The notes under the pieces were generated by a model. It saw nothing but the letters and a program-made list of their open reading frames with translations. It made no database searches and was not told the origin of the DNA. Source: Nitrososphaerota archaeon (GTDB taxonomy: Archaea; Thermoproteota; Nitrososphaeria; Conexivisphaerales; DTJL01). Taken from it: a stretch of 35,369 bases of DNA. Numbering within the stretch: the first letter of the stretch is position 1; every line of letters starts with the position of its first letter. Of this stretch, positions 7,658 through 16,198 are shown piece after piece. A program made the translations under genes and the position numbers. Location of the stretch: the NCBI GenBank assembly GCA_021324115.1, contig JAJPJS010000022.1, forward strand, positions 1 to 35,369. Direction: 5' to 3'.

Positions 7658-8584
7658 TCATTCGACTATGCTTGACAGGAGAGCCATCCTTGCAGGGAGA
7701 CCGTTTGCGGCCTCCTGGAAGTATCTGGCGTGGGGTGTGTAGTCCACCTCTATCGGTATCTCATCTATTCTTGGAAGATGATGCATGACGATCATCTTCC
7801 TCTTTGCCTTCGCAAGCATCTTCGAGGAAACGAAGTAACTGCCCTTTACTCGTTCATATTCTGCTGTGTCAGACATCCTCTCCTTTTGAAGCCTGGTTAC
7901 GTACAAGACGTCAACATGGGGAATCACCTTTTCCACGTCTTCGGTCTCATCGTAATCCATCTTGTTTTCTTCTAGAAAATCCTTGACTTCCTCCTTCGCC
8001 CTGAGCTCCCTCGGGCTAACAAGATGGAGCTTCACATCCTTGAAATGGGTCAATCCGAGACAAAGCGAAGAGGCGGAACGGGTATGCTTTAGGTCTCCGA
8101 GAATCGCAATCTCTATCCCGTCGACGGATCCAAATTCCTTGTGAATTGTGTAGAGGTCGGTCAGGGTCTGTGTTGGATGGTGCTGGGTCCCATCCCCTGC
8201 ATTTATCACAGGAGCGTCTGCAACTTCTGCCGCTAGCTTCGCAGACCCCTCGATTTTATGTCTCAGCACGATCACGTTTCCGTAATTGTCCGCCATCCTT
8301 ACCGTGTCCGCGAGTGATTCCCCTGTGACTGTACGCGAAGACGAGGGGTCGGAGAAACCGGTGTAGCCTCCCCCCAGTCTTAGCATGGCCGTTTCAAAGC
8401 TCAGTCTTGTCCGGGTGCTGGGTTCGAAGAACAGTGTGACGAGAATTCTCTTTTTCAGTAAGTCCGACCCTGATTTCGCAAGCTTTGACATGTCGTCGGC
8501 TGTAGAGAACAGCCTTTCCAGCTCCTTCCTGGATACATCCCTTATTGTAATGAAATCTCTGCCCTTGAGGTCTCCATGTGGCAT
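7658..8584 (-). CDS. pyrB: Aspartate carbamoyltransferase-like protein lacking the Lys84 equivalent
   Basis: This 308-residue carbamoyltransferase is of normal PyrB length. Kept residues are FFEPSTRTRLSFE with STRTR at 56-60 (carbamoyl phosphate site), LRH at 107-109, HHPTQTLTDLYTI at 135-147, GDLKHTRS (Arg169) and TRLQKER (Arg231, Gln233). Two sites deviate. The loop that should read x-K-K-G-E or x-A-K-G-E reads TVTGES, so the Lys84 equivalent donated by the adjacent subunit is Thr87. HPLPR reads HHLPR, with His269 for Pro266. E. coli Lys84 is essential for catalysis. The overall fold and aspartate-site residues are intact, which argues against decay and for altered chemistry, such as another amino or ureido acceptor or phosphorolysis. 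It is the nearest match to PyrB rather than to ornithine carbamoyltransferase. The TATA-like box (8605-8613) lies 26 nt before the ATG. Confidence 0.85.
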   Translation of the reverse strand: MPHGDLKGRDFITIRDVSRKELERLFSTADDMSKLAKSGSDLLKKRILVTLFFEPSTRTRLSFETAMLRLGGGYTGFSDPSSSRTVTGESLADTVRMADNYGNVIVLRHKIEGSAKLAAEVADAPVINAGDGTQHHPTQTLTDLYTIHKEFGSVDGIEIAILGDLKHTRSASSLCLGLTHFKDVKLHLVSPRELRAKEEVKDFLEENKMDYDETEDVEKVIPHVDVLYVTRLQKERMSDTAEYERVKGSYFVSSKMLAKAKRKMIVMHHLPRIDEIPIEVDYTPHARYFQEAANGLPARMALLSSIVE

Positions 8585-8643
8585 GCCGTCAACGAAGGGC
8601 AGCCAGTTTATGAATCTTCTCAGTCTGCGTGCGCTGTGCCAGA

Positions 8644-9528
8644 CTAATCCTTCCAGCGGTCTGCAAGCTGCTCCATCGTACAGAACCAGATATCCGGTTT
8701 CTGCATGATGTACTGGATCGTCTGCTCCAGAAGGACTATCCTGTGAGCCCTCCCGGTGCTCTCAGGGTGGAGGACAAGAGCGAAGAAACCGTTCGGCTCG
8801 AACTGATAGGCGTAATCGAAGTCCATTTTCCATATTTCCAGCACCTTCGAAGGATTGTCCAATTTGGGATAGAATGTGGATACACCCAGGAAGTAGGCAA
8901 GGTCGTCTTCTATCAGCTCGTTTACGGGGATATTGAGCATGGACACTTCCTTTCCGAATTCCGGCGGCTTGTCGGTGTGGTATACATCACCATCTCTGAC
9001 CTTGCTTACCCGGAAATCGTAAGGACCCATGTGTTGGGAAATGTACTTGAAACCAAGATCCATCATTATCTTCACGCTGTGCTCGCTCAGCTCGTTCGCC
9101 TGTGGTATCTCGAACGGGACCCGGTACCCGACTGGCGACTTTCCGGTCACTCTCTTTATGGAATCAACACCTTTCTGGAACGATTCCCTCTCCGCCTTTT
9201 CATCCAGAGATGCAGGGCACTCATGGAAGTACCCGTGGTGTGCGATCTCGTGACCCCTTCGGGAGAGGTCTCTGACCATATCAGGATAGGTATCAGCTAT
9301 GACGCCCGGTGTGAAGAAGGTGGCTTTGATATTGTATTTGTCCAGGAGTGCGGCTATCCTCGGGATACCGGTCACGATGCCGAATTCGCCGCGTGAGAAA
9401 TTTATTGGACCGTAGTTTCCTTTTCCGAGAAGACCGACGGCACGCATCCGCAGCATTATAGACCAGGCATCCAGGTCGAATGAAACACACACAGCCAGCC
9501 TTTTACCATCGGGAAGTTCTATTGGCAC
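8644..9528 (-). CDS. NodB-fold deacetylase/cyclic imidase (PgdA/PuuE-like)
   Basis: The 294-residue product has a NodB polysaccharide-deacetylase fold with SFDLDAW (Asp18, Asp20), KATFFTPG (69-76), the HEIAHHGYFHE segment whose His98 and His102 fit the metal H-x-x-x-H pair, and GYRVPFE near residue 153. These features match the group that includes Helicobacter PgdA and the allantoinase PuuE, some of which open cyclic imides rather than deacetylate sugars. Archaea of this type lack peptidoglycan, so hydrolysis of a cyclic imide or ureide is the favoured reading given the neighbours (inference); a glycan deacetylase remains possible. No signal peptide is present, so the enzyme is cytoplasmic. 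The start is the GTG at 9528 with a TATA-like box (9551-9560, minus strand) 28 nt upstream. Confidence 0.8.
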   Translation of the reverse strand: MPIELPDGKRLAVCVSFDLDAWSIMLRMRAVGLLGKGNYGPINFSRGEFGIVTGIPRIAALLDKYNIKATFFTPGVIADTYPDMVRDLSRRGHEIAHHGYFHECPASLDEKAERESFQKGVDSIKRVTGKSPVGYRVPFEIPQANELSEHSVKIMMDLGFKYISQHMGPYDFRVSKVRDGDVYHTDKPPEFGKEVSMLNIPVNELIEDDLAYFLGVSTFYPKLDNPSKVLEIWKMDFDYAYQFEPNGFFALVLHPESTGRAHRIVLLEQTIQYIMQKPDIWFCTMEQLADRWKD

Positions 9529-9670
9529 GTACGAGTCCGCGGAGTGATGGCATTTAATCTTTTTGAGACGAGGCGGTGAGCCTTCCTGTTCTCGGTGGCA
9601 TTCTCTGCTTCGTTATCAGTCGGGATGCTGATATCTTTTTAGGCCCAGTTTGCTTTTGTGTAAACTTGAA

Positions 9671-9684
9671 AAAGAATATTCTTT
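9671..9684. repeat. Perfect 14-bp palindrome in the gap upstream of the imidase gene
   Basis: AAAGAATATTCTTT equals its own reverse complement. It sits in the 227-bp gap 9529-9755, about 145 nt upstream of the imidase start and 70 nt past the molybdenum-enzyme stop. It could be a regulator site, but the sequence is A/T-rich and chance is possible. No gene is evident in the gap. Confidence 0.35.
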
Positions 9685-9755
9685 GGTAAGTGTGTTCATT
9701 CCTCTTCCTGTCGGACAATAGGATAAGCAGGCAAGGTTGGGCCACTTCTCAGGAG

Positions 9756-12098
9756 TCAAGAGGGAATCGACAGCGAAGGATGAGCCTCCAGTTTTTCATG
9801 CAGATAAGGCCAGAGCTCATGACTTAGAATAGGAGTCTTTCTGACGATGAATCCCCTTAACCTCAGTGCGTTGCTTATGGCGTTGCCGATGGCTGCCGAA
9901 GGACCTATTATGCCACTTTCCCCCATTCCTTTGATTCCGAGTTCGTTGGCGGGTGTGGGCGTATCAAAATGAAACAGCTCGACTTCGGGGATGTCTGTGG
10001 CGGAGGGTATCAGCCCCTCAAGGAAGGATGTGGTGAGCGGTTGACCCTCCTCCGAGTATATGATTCCTTCAAGCAGAGCCGTTCCGATTCCCTGGGCTAT
10101 ACCACCCAGCAGCTGTCCTTCGACCACCGACGGGTTGATCATGACTCCGCTGTCATCCACCATGATATATTTTACAAGCCTGACCGCGCCGGTCTCGGGA
10201 TCAACATCCACGACCGCGATGTGGAATCCTCCAGAAACAGTAAGGGAGGGGGGCTCGTACTTTACCGTGATCCTCAGCTCCGAATCCGAATTTCCCTCAT
10301 ATGCGAACCTTGCAAGCTCCTTCAACGTCATGCCAGAACCATCTTCCTTGATTTTTCTGACACCCCCCTGCTCATAAACCAGCTCTGATTCGGGTATACC
10401 CATCGATTTTGACGCGATCTTTACCAGGGAAGACTTCAGCAGAAGGGCACATTTGTACATGCCAGCAGCCCCCAGAACAGCACTCCTGCTTCCCCACGTT
10501 CCGAAGCCGTACGGTGTCCGCCTTGAATCACCATGTATAATGGAGACCCTTTCAGGCGTGACCCCCATGAGGTCGGCGCAGACCTGGGAAAGAGTGGTTT
10601 CCAGCCCCTGACCATGAGGGGAAAGGCTCGTGTAAAACGCAAGGTTGCCGTCAGGGAGTAATTCAAGGGTCACGTTCTCGTAGCCTTTGTGCCGCGCTCC
10701 GGAACTTGTCTGGACGACACTGGGGCCGATTCCACCCCCTTCAAAACCGAATGCGACGCCGATGCCCCTCAGCAGATTTCCACTGGTCCTCTCCCGGATA
10801 AGATTATCATAGGACGAGACCTGCCTGGCCTTCCTCAGCATTGCCCGGTAATTTCCGCTGTCTATTACCCTCCCTGCCGGCGATACGTATGGGAAACTGG
10901 TGATGAGATTCATCTCCCTCAGCTCCAGCTCCCCGATTCCAAGCTTTGATGCCGCTTCATCGACAAGCCGTTCGAGCACGAAGGCCGCCTGCTGCTGTCC
11001 GAATCCCCTGTACGCACCGAGTGGAACCTTGTTGGTGACCACACATTGAAGGTTCAGTTTCACATTCTCAATGTTGTAGGGCCCTGTCATGCTGGTTACG
11101 GTAAGCATTGGTGGCCCGAGACTCATGGGACCGAAGGCGCCTATGTCTGCGATGATTTCGTCCCGGAAACCAAGAAATCTTCCTTCTTTTGTAAGTGCGA
11201 GTTCGGCGTCATGCGACTGGTCCCCAGAATGCACGGTGGATTGGAAATCCTCGGTCCGGGTTGCCACCCATTTAACTGGACGTCCGAGTTTCATCGAAGC
11301 AATGGCTGAGAGTACTTCCTCTCTGTAGATGTCCTGCTTGTTGCCAAAACCGCCCCCGACGTCCGGTGCGATCACGGTGATCAGGTTTTCAGGATACTTC
11401 AGCGTTTCAGCAAGCATTGTCCCCAGAAAATGTGGCCATTGCGTGGAGGAGATCACAGTAAGATTACCGGAACCGCGCTCGAACATTGAAATAACGCCAC
11501 GTGGCTCGATCGCAGCACCGTACTGTCTGGTTATCTGAAATCGCTCCCTCACCACCTCGTCAGCCGAATCGAATGCCGCGTCAACCCTGCCCTTTTCGAC
11601 CAGGTGAGAGTAGGCTATGTTATCCCCCCAGCTTCCATAAACGAGATTACCGTGATCTTTCACGGCTGCGCTAGCGTCTGTGATTGCAGGAAGTGGCTCG
11701 AAATCGACCGACACCTTCTCGATCAGGTCAGGAATATCATATCTTGAAGTCGTGACGACGGCCGCAATCGGCTCACCGACATAGGTGGTCATTGAACCAG
11801 CAAGAGGGGAGGTGTTCGGATTTCTGCAGCCTGCTGGGCTCTGAATGAGAGGCAGGTGGTTAGTTAGAGGATTGATTTCATCAGGGGGCAGGAAGAGGAG
11901 GGTCCTGGGGTCATTTGCGAGCGCGGCCCCATCCACATTGATGATTCTGGCGTGGGCATATGGAGATCGAATCAGCCCCATGTAGACGACGCCGGGGGGG
12001 TCGATGTCGTCGACATACCTGGTTTCGGCCAACAGTACCCTGAGGTCTTCCTTCCGTTTCATCCGCCTTCCGATGAATCGTTCTGCTTCCGAATCCAA
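9756..12098 (-). CDS. Molybdenum hydroxylase large subunit (xanthine dehydrogenase/CoxL family)
   Basis: The 780-residue subunit binds the molybdenum-pterin cofactor and hydroxylates a substrate ring or aldehyde. Visible features are FIGRRMKRKEDLRVLL at the N-terminus, PDVGGGFGNKQ at 245-255, GAYRGFGQ at 361-368 with Arg364, and GMGESG at 724-729 with the catalytic base Glu727. The CO-dehydrogenase signature AYRCSFR is absent, so it is not form I CoxL. The arginine that holds purines in xanthine dehydrogenase is kept, but the position after FGxK is Gln255 where classical xanthine dehydrogenases have Glu, so xanthine is a candidate and not proven. No FAD (CoxM) or 2Fe-2S (CoxS) subunit gene lies in the window, so electron partners must be elsewhere. 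The start is TTG, with a TATA-like box (12127-12136) about 34 nt upstream. Confidence 0.85.
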   Translation of the reverse strand: MDSEAERFIGRRMKRKEDLRVLLAETRYVDDIDPPGVVYMGLIRSPYAHARIINVDGAALANDPRTLLFLPPDEINPLTNHLPLIQSPAGCRNPNTSPLAGSMTTYVGEPIAAVVTTSRYDIPDLIEKVSVDFEPLPAITDASAAVKDHGNLVYGSWGDNIAYSHLVEKGRVDAAFDSADEVVRERFQITRQYGAAIEPRGVISMFERGSGNLTVISSTQWPHFLGTMLAETLKYPENLITVIAPDVGGGFGNKQDIYREEVLSAIASMKLGRPVKWVATRTEDFQSTVHSGDQSHDAELALTKEGRFLGFRDEIIADIGAFGPMSLGPPMLTVTSMTGPYNIENVKLNLQCVVTNKVPLGAYRGFGQQQAAFVLERLVDEAASKLGIGELELREMNLITSFPYVSPAGRVIDSGNYRAMLRKARQVSSYDNLIRERTSGNLLRGIGVAFGFEGGGIGPSVVQTSSGARHKGYENVTLELLPDGNLAFYTSLSPHGQGLETTLSQVCADLMGVTPERVSIIHGDSRRTPYGFGTWGSRSAVLGAAGMYKCALLLKSSLVKIASKSMGIPESELVYEQGGVRKIKEDGSGMTLKELARFAYEGNSDSELRITVKYEPPSLTVSGGFHIAVVDVDPETGAVRLVKYIMVDDSGVMINPSVVEGQLLGGIAQGIGTALLEGIIYSEEGQPLTTSFLEGLIPSATDIPEVELFHFDTPTPANELGIKGMGESGIIGPSAAIGNAISNALRLRGFIVRKTPILSHELWPYLHEKLEAHPSLSIPS

Positions 12099-12204
12099 TT
12101 TTCCGGGCCTGCACCGGTGAACCGGCTTTAATTAATACGTTTGCAGAGATACATGCTTTAGGTCCACAGTCTACCATTCCTGGAAATGTCATCAGAGACA
12201 AAGA

Positions 12205-13593
12205 TTAATTTCGAAGAAGATCAGATACTCCACCGATACCGGCCCGTTCAAGGATCTTCGGTATGGTGTGCCTTGCGTCAGTCAGGATTTTTTCTTCATT
12301 CAGCGTAAGTACCTTATGATCTTTTACCACAGTCAGACCATCTGCTATCACAGTGTCCACATCGTTTCCAGTAGCGGTGTAAACAACGGTTGAGACAGGG
12401 TCGATCGAAGGAGTGTAAGCAGGCCTTTCGCAACCAAGAATCACGATGTCTGCTCGCTTCCCAACCTCGATTGAACCCACCTTATCCTGAAGTCCCAGAG
12501 CTCTGGCGCCTCCCATCGTGGCCATTTCCAGCACCGTGTACGGATCGATTGCGCCGTGGGTCATCAGCCTTTTTCTCTGAAAAAGGGGGACTAGCCTCAT
12601 CTCCCTGAACATATCATACGTGTTGTTGCATGGAGCGCCATCGCAGCCAAGTCCAACATTAACCCCAGAAGCGATAAGCTCAGGCACCCTTGCTGTTCCT
12701 GAAGCAAGCTTTGAGTTTGAGGCGGGACAGTGAGCGACGTTGCTCCGGGCTGTACCCAGAATAGATATTTCTTCATCTGTGGCCCAGACCATATGTGCAA
12801 AAACCGTGCGTTGGTCAAGAAGACCTACACTCTTCGCAAAATGGACGGGTCTCATGCCGTAATTTGTCATGGAAAATCGGGAATCTTCGGGTACCTCATT
12901 GAGATGCATTGTAATCCCGGTGCCAAGTTCACCGGCGAGTCGACCTATTTCCCTATAAAGCGAAGGGCTCACTCCTCCCAGAGAACGGGCCGCGAGCCAA
13001 ACACCGATTCTTCCTCTGCTTCTTCCGTTCCATCTCTTAAAAAGGTCCACTGCTTCGGATATACAGGCGTCTTTGTCCTCCACCATGCCCGGATGCATTA
13101 TGCCCGACCTGCCGCCATAACCGCCGCTATCCATAATCATCTTCGAGAGGATGCCTCTGATTCCTGATTTCTCAACCATGGCAGCTATAGCTTCATTGCC
13201 ATACCTTCTGTGAAGACCGGATTCTAGGAATGTGGTGGTTCCACTTTTCAGCATCTCAAGGACACAAAGCTGCGCGCTGAGAAGTCCATCTGATTCGGTA
13301 TAGCTTCCCTGAAGCGGCCATATCCTATGCTGAAGCCAATCGACAAGCGAAAGGTCATCGGCGGTGCCTCTGATAAGTGCCTGAGCAAGGTGTACATGGG
13401 TGTCGATCAATCCGGGCAGAATCAGCTTTCCCTTGGCATCCATCACTTCAGAGGCCTTCGATTTATTGTAATCACCAGACTTTCCCACCGAAGTTATGAT
13501 TCCGTCCTCCACCGCTATTTCTGCGTCCTGCAGCACCCTGCGACCAGGGTCCATGGTGACAAGGGTGCCACCCCTGATAATCAGGTCTGGCAT
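12205..13593 (-). CDS. Guanine/8-oxoguanine-type amidohydrolase deaminase
   Basis: The product has 462 residues and belongs to the metal-dependent deaminases of the AtzB/SsnA/guanine-deaminase group. Metal and catalytic residues are HVHL (His66, His68), TMHLNE (His230, Glu233), AHMVW (His267) and GCDGAPCNN (Asp318). The C-terminal GKRADIVIL strand closes the composite domain. The family includes deaminases of guanine, 8-oxoguanine, S-adenosylhomocysteine and triazines. The cysteine-containing GCDGAPCNN motif favours the guanine/8-oxoguanine/triazine side over the MtaD type, but the substrate is not certain. The ATG at 13593 was chosen over one 12 codons upstream because the beta-strand MPDLIIRGG begins there and an A-rich box (about 13611-13619) lies 23-25 nt upstream. 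It sits between the molybdenum enzyme and adenine deaminase, which suits conversion of purine bases. Confidence 0.82.
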   Translation of the reverse strand: MPDLIIRGGTLVTMDPGRRVLQDAEIAVEDGIITSVGKSGDYNKSKASEVMDAKGKLILPGLIDTHVHLAQALIRGTADDLSLVDWLQHRIWPLQGSYTESDGLLSAQLCVLEMLKSGTTTFLESGLHRRYGNEAIAAMVEKSGIRGILSKMIMDSGGYGGRSGIMHPGMVEDKDACISEAVDLFKRWNGRSRGRIGVWLAARSLGGVSPSLYREIGRLAGELGTGITMHLNEVPEDSRFSMTNYGMRPVHFAKSVGLLDQRTVFAHMVWATDEEISILGTARSNVAHCPASNSKLASGTARVPELIASGVNVGLGCDGAPCNNTYDMFREMRLVPLFQRKRLMTHGAIDPYTVLEMATMGGARALGLQDKVGSIEVGKRADIVILGCERPAYTPSIDPVSTVVYTATGNDVDTVIADGLTVVKDHKVLTLNEEKILTDARHTIPKILERAGIGGVSDLLRN

Positions 13594-13713
13594 CAAGACA
13601 GCCTCCGCTCTGATTTTTGAAGCCGGCAAAAAGAACGATGAATTCCAAATGGAATCGTGCTCATCGAACCTGTGGTTTCTATGCCTGCCATTGCATTTGT
13701 GGATTTCATTCGT

Positions 13714-15495
13714 TTACTTGGCTCCAAGTATGACGGGAACAAACTTCTGGGCGTCAACATCGAATAGCCCCTTATCCGTGATCCTTGCATGAGGTATCAC
13801 AGAGAGGGTGATGAGAGCTGGAAGCGGCATGTATGGGTGGTCCAGGACACCCATGGATTTGAATGCCAGCCGCAGCTTTTTCATTTCAGCCGCTACTTCC
13901 GGCAGGCTCTGCTCCGACATGAGCCCTGCTACAGGAAGTCGAATATGGGCGAGTGTAGCCCCGTCCTGAACGGCCGCAATTCCGCCCTGACTACCTATCA
14001 CTAGATTCGCCGCGAGCATCATATCCTGCTCATTTGTACCGACCACCACAAGATTGTGTGCATCATGTGCGATCGTCGAGGCTATGGCGCCTTTTCTGAT
14101 AAGGTTCCTGACAAATCCGAAGTTTCTTCCTCCCCCGTTTCCATGCCTTTCAAAGACAAGAACCAGAGCCAGGTCGTTCAAAACGAAGGAGGAATTTCTG
14201 ACCAATAGATTCGCAGTTCCAAGCTCGGTAAGAGCCATCTTCAGGAATGCTTCTCCCGGATCCTTCCATCTTCCTGAATACTTGGAGAAGTCTATCGCGC
14301 TAACACGTACAGTTCCGTTTTTTATCGGGGCGATCACTTTTATGTCTGACGGTTTCAGCCTTTCCAGCAAGACCGTGCGAAAAGCCCTCCTGTCAAAGGG
14401 TTTTGGTCTGATCCTTGAAGAGAGCCTGCCCTCTTTGACAACCAGACGCCCGTTTGCAACCACATGGCGTACTTCGAATTTTGCCAAATTGCCCAGAAGA
14501 ACAATGTCGGCGTACCTGCCCGGGGCTATCGCCCCGATGTTTCTGTCCCTCATGTGCAGGGCAGGTCTCAGTGTGACGGAACGGACCGCTTCCACTGGGT
14601 CCATGCCCTCTTCAATATATGACCTTACGATGTAGTCCAGGTGGCCGAGTCTTTCCAGGTTATCAGGCATCATGTCGTCCGTACAGAATATCAGATTTTC
14701 CATGCTGGGAAGTTTCTTCAATCTCGACATGAACCTTCTTGCATCCAGAAGATACGGCCCTCTGAGTTTAACGAACATTCCCAGTCTCAGCTTTTCCACG
14801 GCAGTATTCACATCAAAATTTTCGTGGTCGGCTTCGGCCCCAGCCGCGATGTAGGCATTCAGCCTGTCTCCGGAGAGCAAAGGTGAATGACCGTCCACCA
14901 CGGCATCGGTCCTTCTTCCGATATCCAGTATCTCCACCATTCTCTTTGATCCTTTCAGCACTCCTTCGTAATCCATGACTTCGCCGAGACCACAAACGCC
15001 ATTCCAGGACAGCATCTCCTCGACGTCTTTGGCCGTGATTGTCGCCCCTGCGGAGACGGCATCGGATTCCGGGACACAGGTGGGTACAAAGTATTTTATC
15101 TTCAGCGGAAGTCCTGTTGATGCTTCAATCATCATTTTCACACCCGCCTTTCCGAGTACGTTAGCTATCTCGTGGGGATCTGCGAAGACAGAAGTAACGC
15201 CATGAGGAAGCACGGCTTCCGCAAATCTCCAGGGCGTCATCATACTGCTTTCGATGTGCAGATGCGTGTCCACGAGCCCGGGCACGGCCGTTAATCCTTC
15301 TGCGCTCATGACCTGCTCCGCTTCATGCGGCTTGTTGGAGGGGTCCACGAGGACGACCCTGTCTCCGTAAATGCCAATCGATGCTTCGTACGTCTCTCCT
15401 GTGAACACGTTCACGAGGTTCGCCTTTTGCAGAAGCAGCGTCAGCCTTCTCCTGCCAAGGGCTGCTTCCACGTAGCCTGTTGTGCTGGCTGCCAT
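13714..15495 (-). CDS. ade: Adenine deaminase
   Basis: The 593-residue product matches the Ade family, which converts adenine to hypoxanthine and ammonia in the cytoplasm. Hallmarks are DTHLHIESSMM (76-86, His78 and His80), ADPHEIANVLG (105-115), GLGEVMD, DGHSPLLSG and CTDDMMPD. The C-terminal domain with HDAHNLVVVG is present, so the length is normal. The frame is open upstream, but the ATG at 15495 is the start because the family N-terminus begins there and a TATA-like box (CTTATATTT, minus strand, 15518-15526) lies 26 nt upstream, giving a leaderless transcript. The same box faces a small basic gene on the other strand. This is the most secure purine-salvage or catabolic enzyme of the region and supports reading the nearby hydrolases as base catabolism. 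Confidence 0.93.
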   Translation of the reverse strand: MAASTTGYVEAALGRRRLTLLLQKANLVNVFTGETYEASIGIYGDRVVLVDPSNKPHEAEQVMSAEGLTAVPGLVDTHLHIESSMMTPWRFAEAVLPHGVTSVFADPHEIANVLGKAGVKMMIEASTGLPLKIKYFVPTCVPESDAVSAGATITAKDVEEMLSWNGVCGLGEVMDYEGVLKGSKRMVEILDIGRRTDAVVDGHSPLLSGDRLNAYIAAGAEADHENFDVNTAVEKLRLGMFVKLRGPYLLDARRFMSRLKKLPSMENLIFCTDDMMPDNLERLGHLDYIVRSYIEEGMDPVEAVRSVTLRPALHMRDRNIGAIAPGRYADIVLLGNLAKFEVRHVVANGRLVVKEGRLSSRIRPKPFDRRAFRTVLLERLKPSDIKVIAPIKNGTVRVSAIDFSKYSGRWKDPGEAFLKMALTELGTANLLVRNSSFVLNDLALVLVFERHGNGGGRNFGFVRNLIRKGAIASTIAHDAHNLVVVGTNEQDMMLAANLVIGSQGGIAAVQDGATLAHIRLPVAGLMSEQSLPEVAAEMKKLRLAFKSMGVLDHPYMPLPALITLSVIPHARITDKGLFDVDAQKFVPVILGAK

Positions 15496-15517
15496 TACAG
15501 GGAAATTGCAAATGAGA

Positions 15518-15526
15518 AATATAAGT
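15518..15526. promoter_or_regulatory. TATA-like box of adenine deaminase, possibly shared with a small divergent gene
   Basis: AAATATAAG on the plus strand reads CTTATATTT on the minus strand, 26 nt before the ade ATG. On the plus strand it is only about 14 nt before the ATG at 15536, too close for a leaderless start there, so it fits ade better. Confidence 0.45.
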
Positions 15527-15535
15527 CTTGTCAAG

Positions 15536-15712
15536 ATGTCGAGTGGGCTGCGCTCGACAACGGAGGATTGGTGGAAGAAATTGGTAACTCCTAAGGAAGA
15601 TGACGAAATCAGGTTGCTGAGGGAAAGAGAAAAGAAGACGAAGAGAAAAAAGAGAAGCAGAGGTCCATACAGAAAATCTGCTCCGGTAAGAACTTCGGTA
15701 AACAAAGCCTGA
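15536..15712 (+). CDS. Small highly charged basic protein
   Basis: This 58-residue frame is divergent from adenine deaminase. I do not recognise a family. The sequence begins with STTEDWWKKLVTP, then has an acidic-basic helix (EDDEIRLLREREKK) and a Lys/Arg cluster KKRSRGPYRKSA near residue 40. This composition suggests a nucleic-acid or ribosome-associated peptide. An in-frame ATG at 15512 would add 8 residues. No clear promoter spacing or Shine-Dalgarno sequence decides the start. The non-overlapping position, the coding-like charge pattern and the TATA-like box of the next gene directly after its stop support a real gene, but it is short. Confidence 0.45.
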   Translation: MSSGLRSTTEDWWKKLVTPKEDDEIRLLREREKKTKRKKRSRGPYRKSAPVRTSVNKA

Positions 15713-15778
15713 AAGTTATTTATTGCCCGGTACGATGACACGGGTAGAGTTATCAGCAAGCAGTTGGCTGCGGATAGC

Positions 15779-16195
15779 ATGAAAGAATTCAGCATCAGAA
15801 TGAGGGTTCCGTGGTCAGACACTGATGCCGCAGGCGTCGTGCACTTCGCCAACTACTTTCGCTACTTCGAAAGGGTTGAATTGGAACTTTACAGGAAGTT
15901 GGGTTTCGCATACTCGAAGTCTCTCATGAAGATGGGCCTGTGGTTCGCGAGGGTCGAAGCGCACTGCAGCTACCTCTCCCCCTGCGAATTTGATGATGAG
16001 ATTGAGGTGAAGATGCGCCTTACGACACTCGGCAGGAGGTCCGTCAAGTACGGGATGGAGGTTCTCAACCTGACCACCGGAAAGGTCGCCGCAAAGGGTC
16101 ACATTGTGATAGTCTCTGCAAACAAATCAAAAAAGAGGGCGGTTCCGCTACCAGACGAGTTCAGGGAGGCTTTGCAGAAGTATTTTGTGTCCTGA
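15779..16195 (+). CDS. Hotdog-fold acyl-CoA thioesterase (YbgC/4HBT family)
   Basis: The 138-residue hotdog protein has the family opening RVPWSDTDAAGVVHFANYF at residues 9-27. Asp16 occupies the position of the catalytic aspartate, and the usual V-x-Y/F-ANYFR-F/Y-E helix follows. Family members hydrolyse short or aromatic acyl-CoA thioesters in the cytoplasm; the acyl group cannot be predicted. The ATG at 15779 begins the first strand directly; a TTG five codons upstream is the alternative. A TATA-like GTTATTTATT (about 15716-15725) lies some 58 nt upstream, giving a short leader. The gene converges on the FAD-linked oxidase gene with a 3-nt gap. Confidence 0.85.
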   Translation: MKEFSIRMRVPWSDTDAAGVVHFANYFRYFERVELELYRKLGFAYSKSLMKMGLWFARVEAHCSYLSPCEFDDEIEVKMRLTTLGRRSVKYGMEVLNLTTGKVAAKGHIVIVSANKSKKRAVPLPDEFREALQKYFVS

Positions 16196-16198
16196 ACT

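Noticed and set aside
13714-15852. A 712-residue version of adenine deaminase with a long N-terminal extension
   Set aside because: The extension overlaps the small divergent gene and has no family similarity; the TATA-like box and family alignment place the start at 15495.
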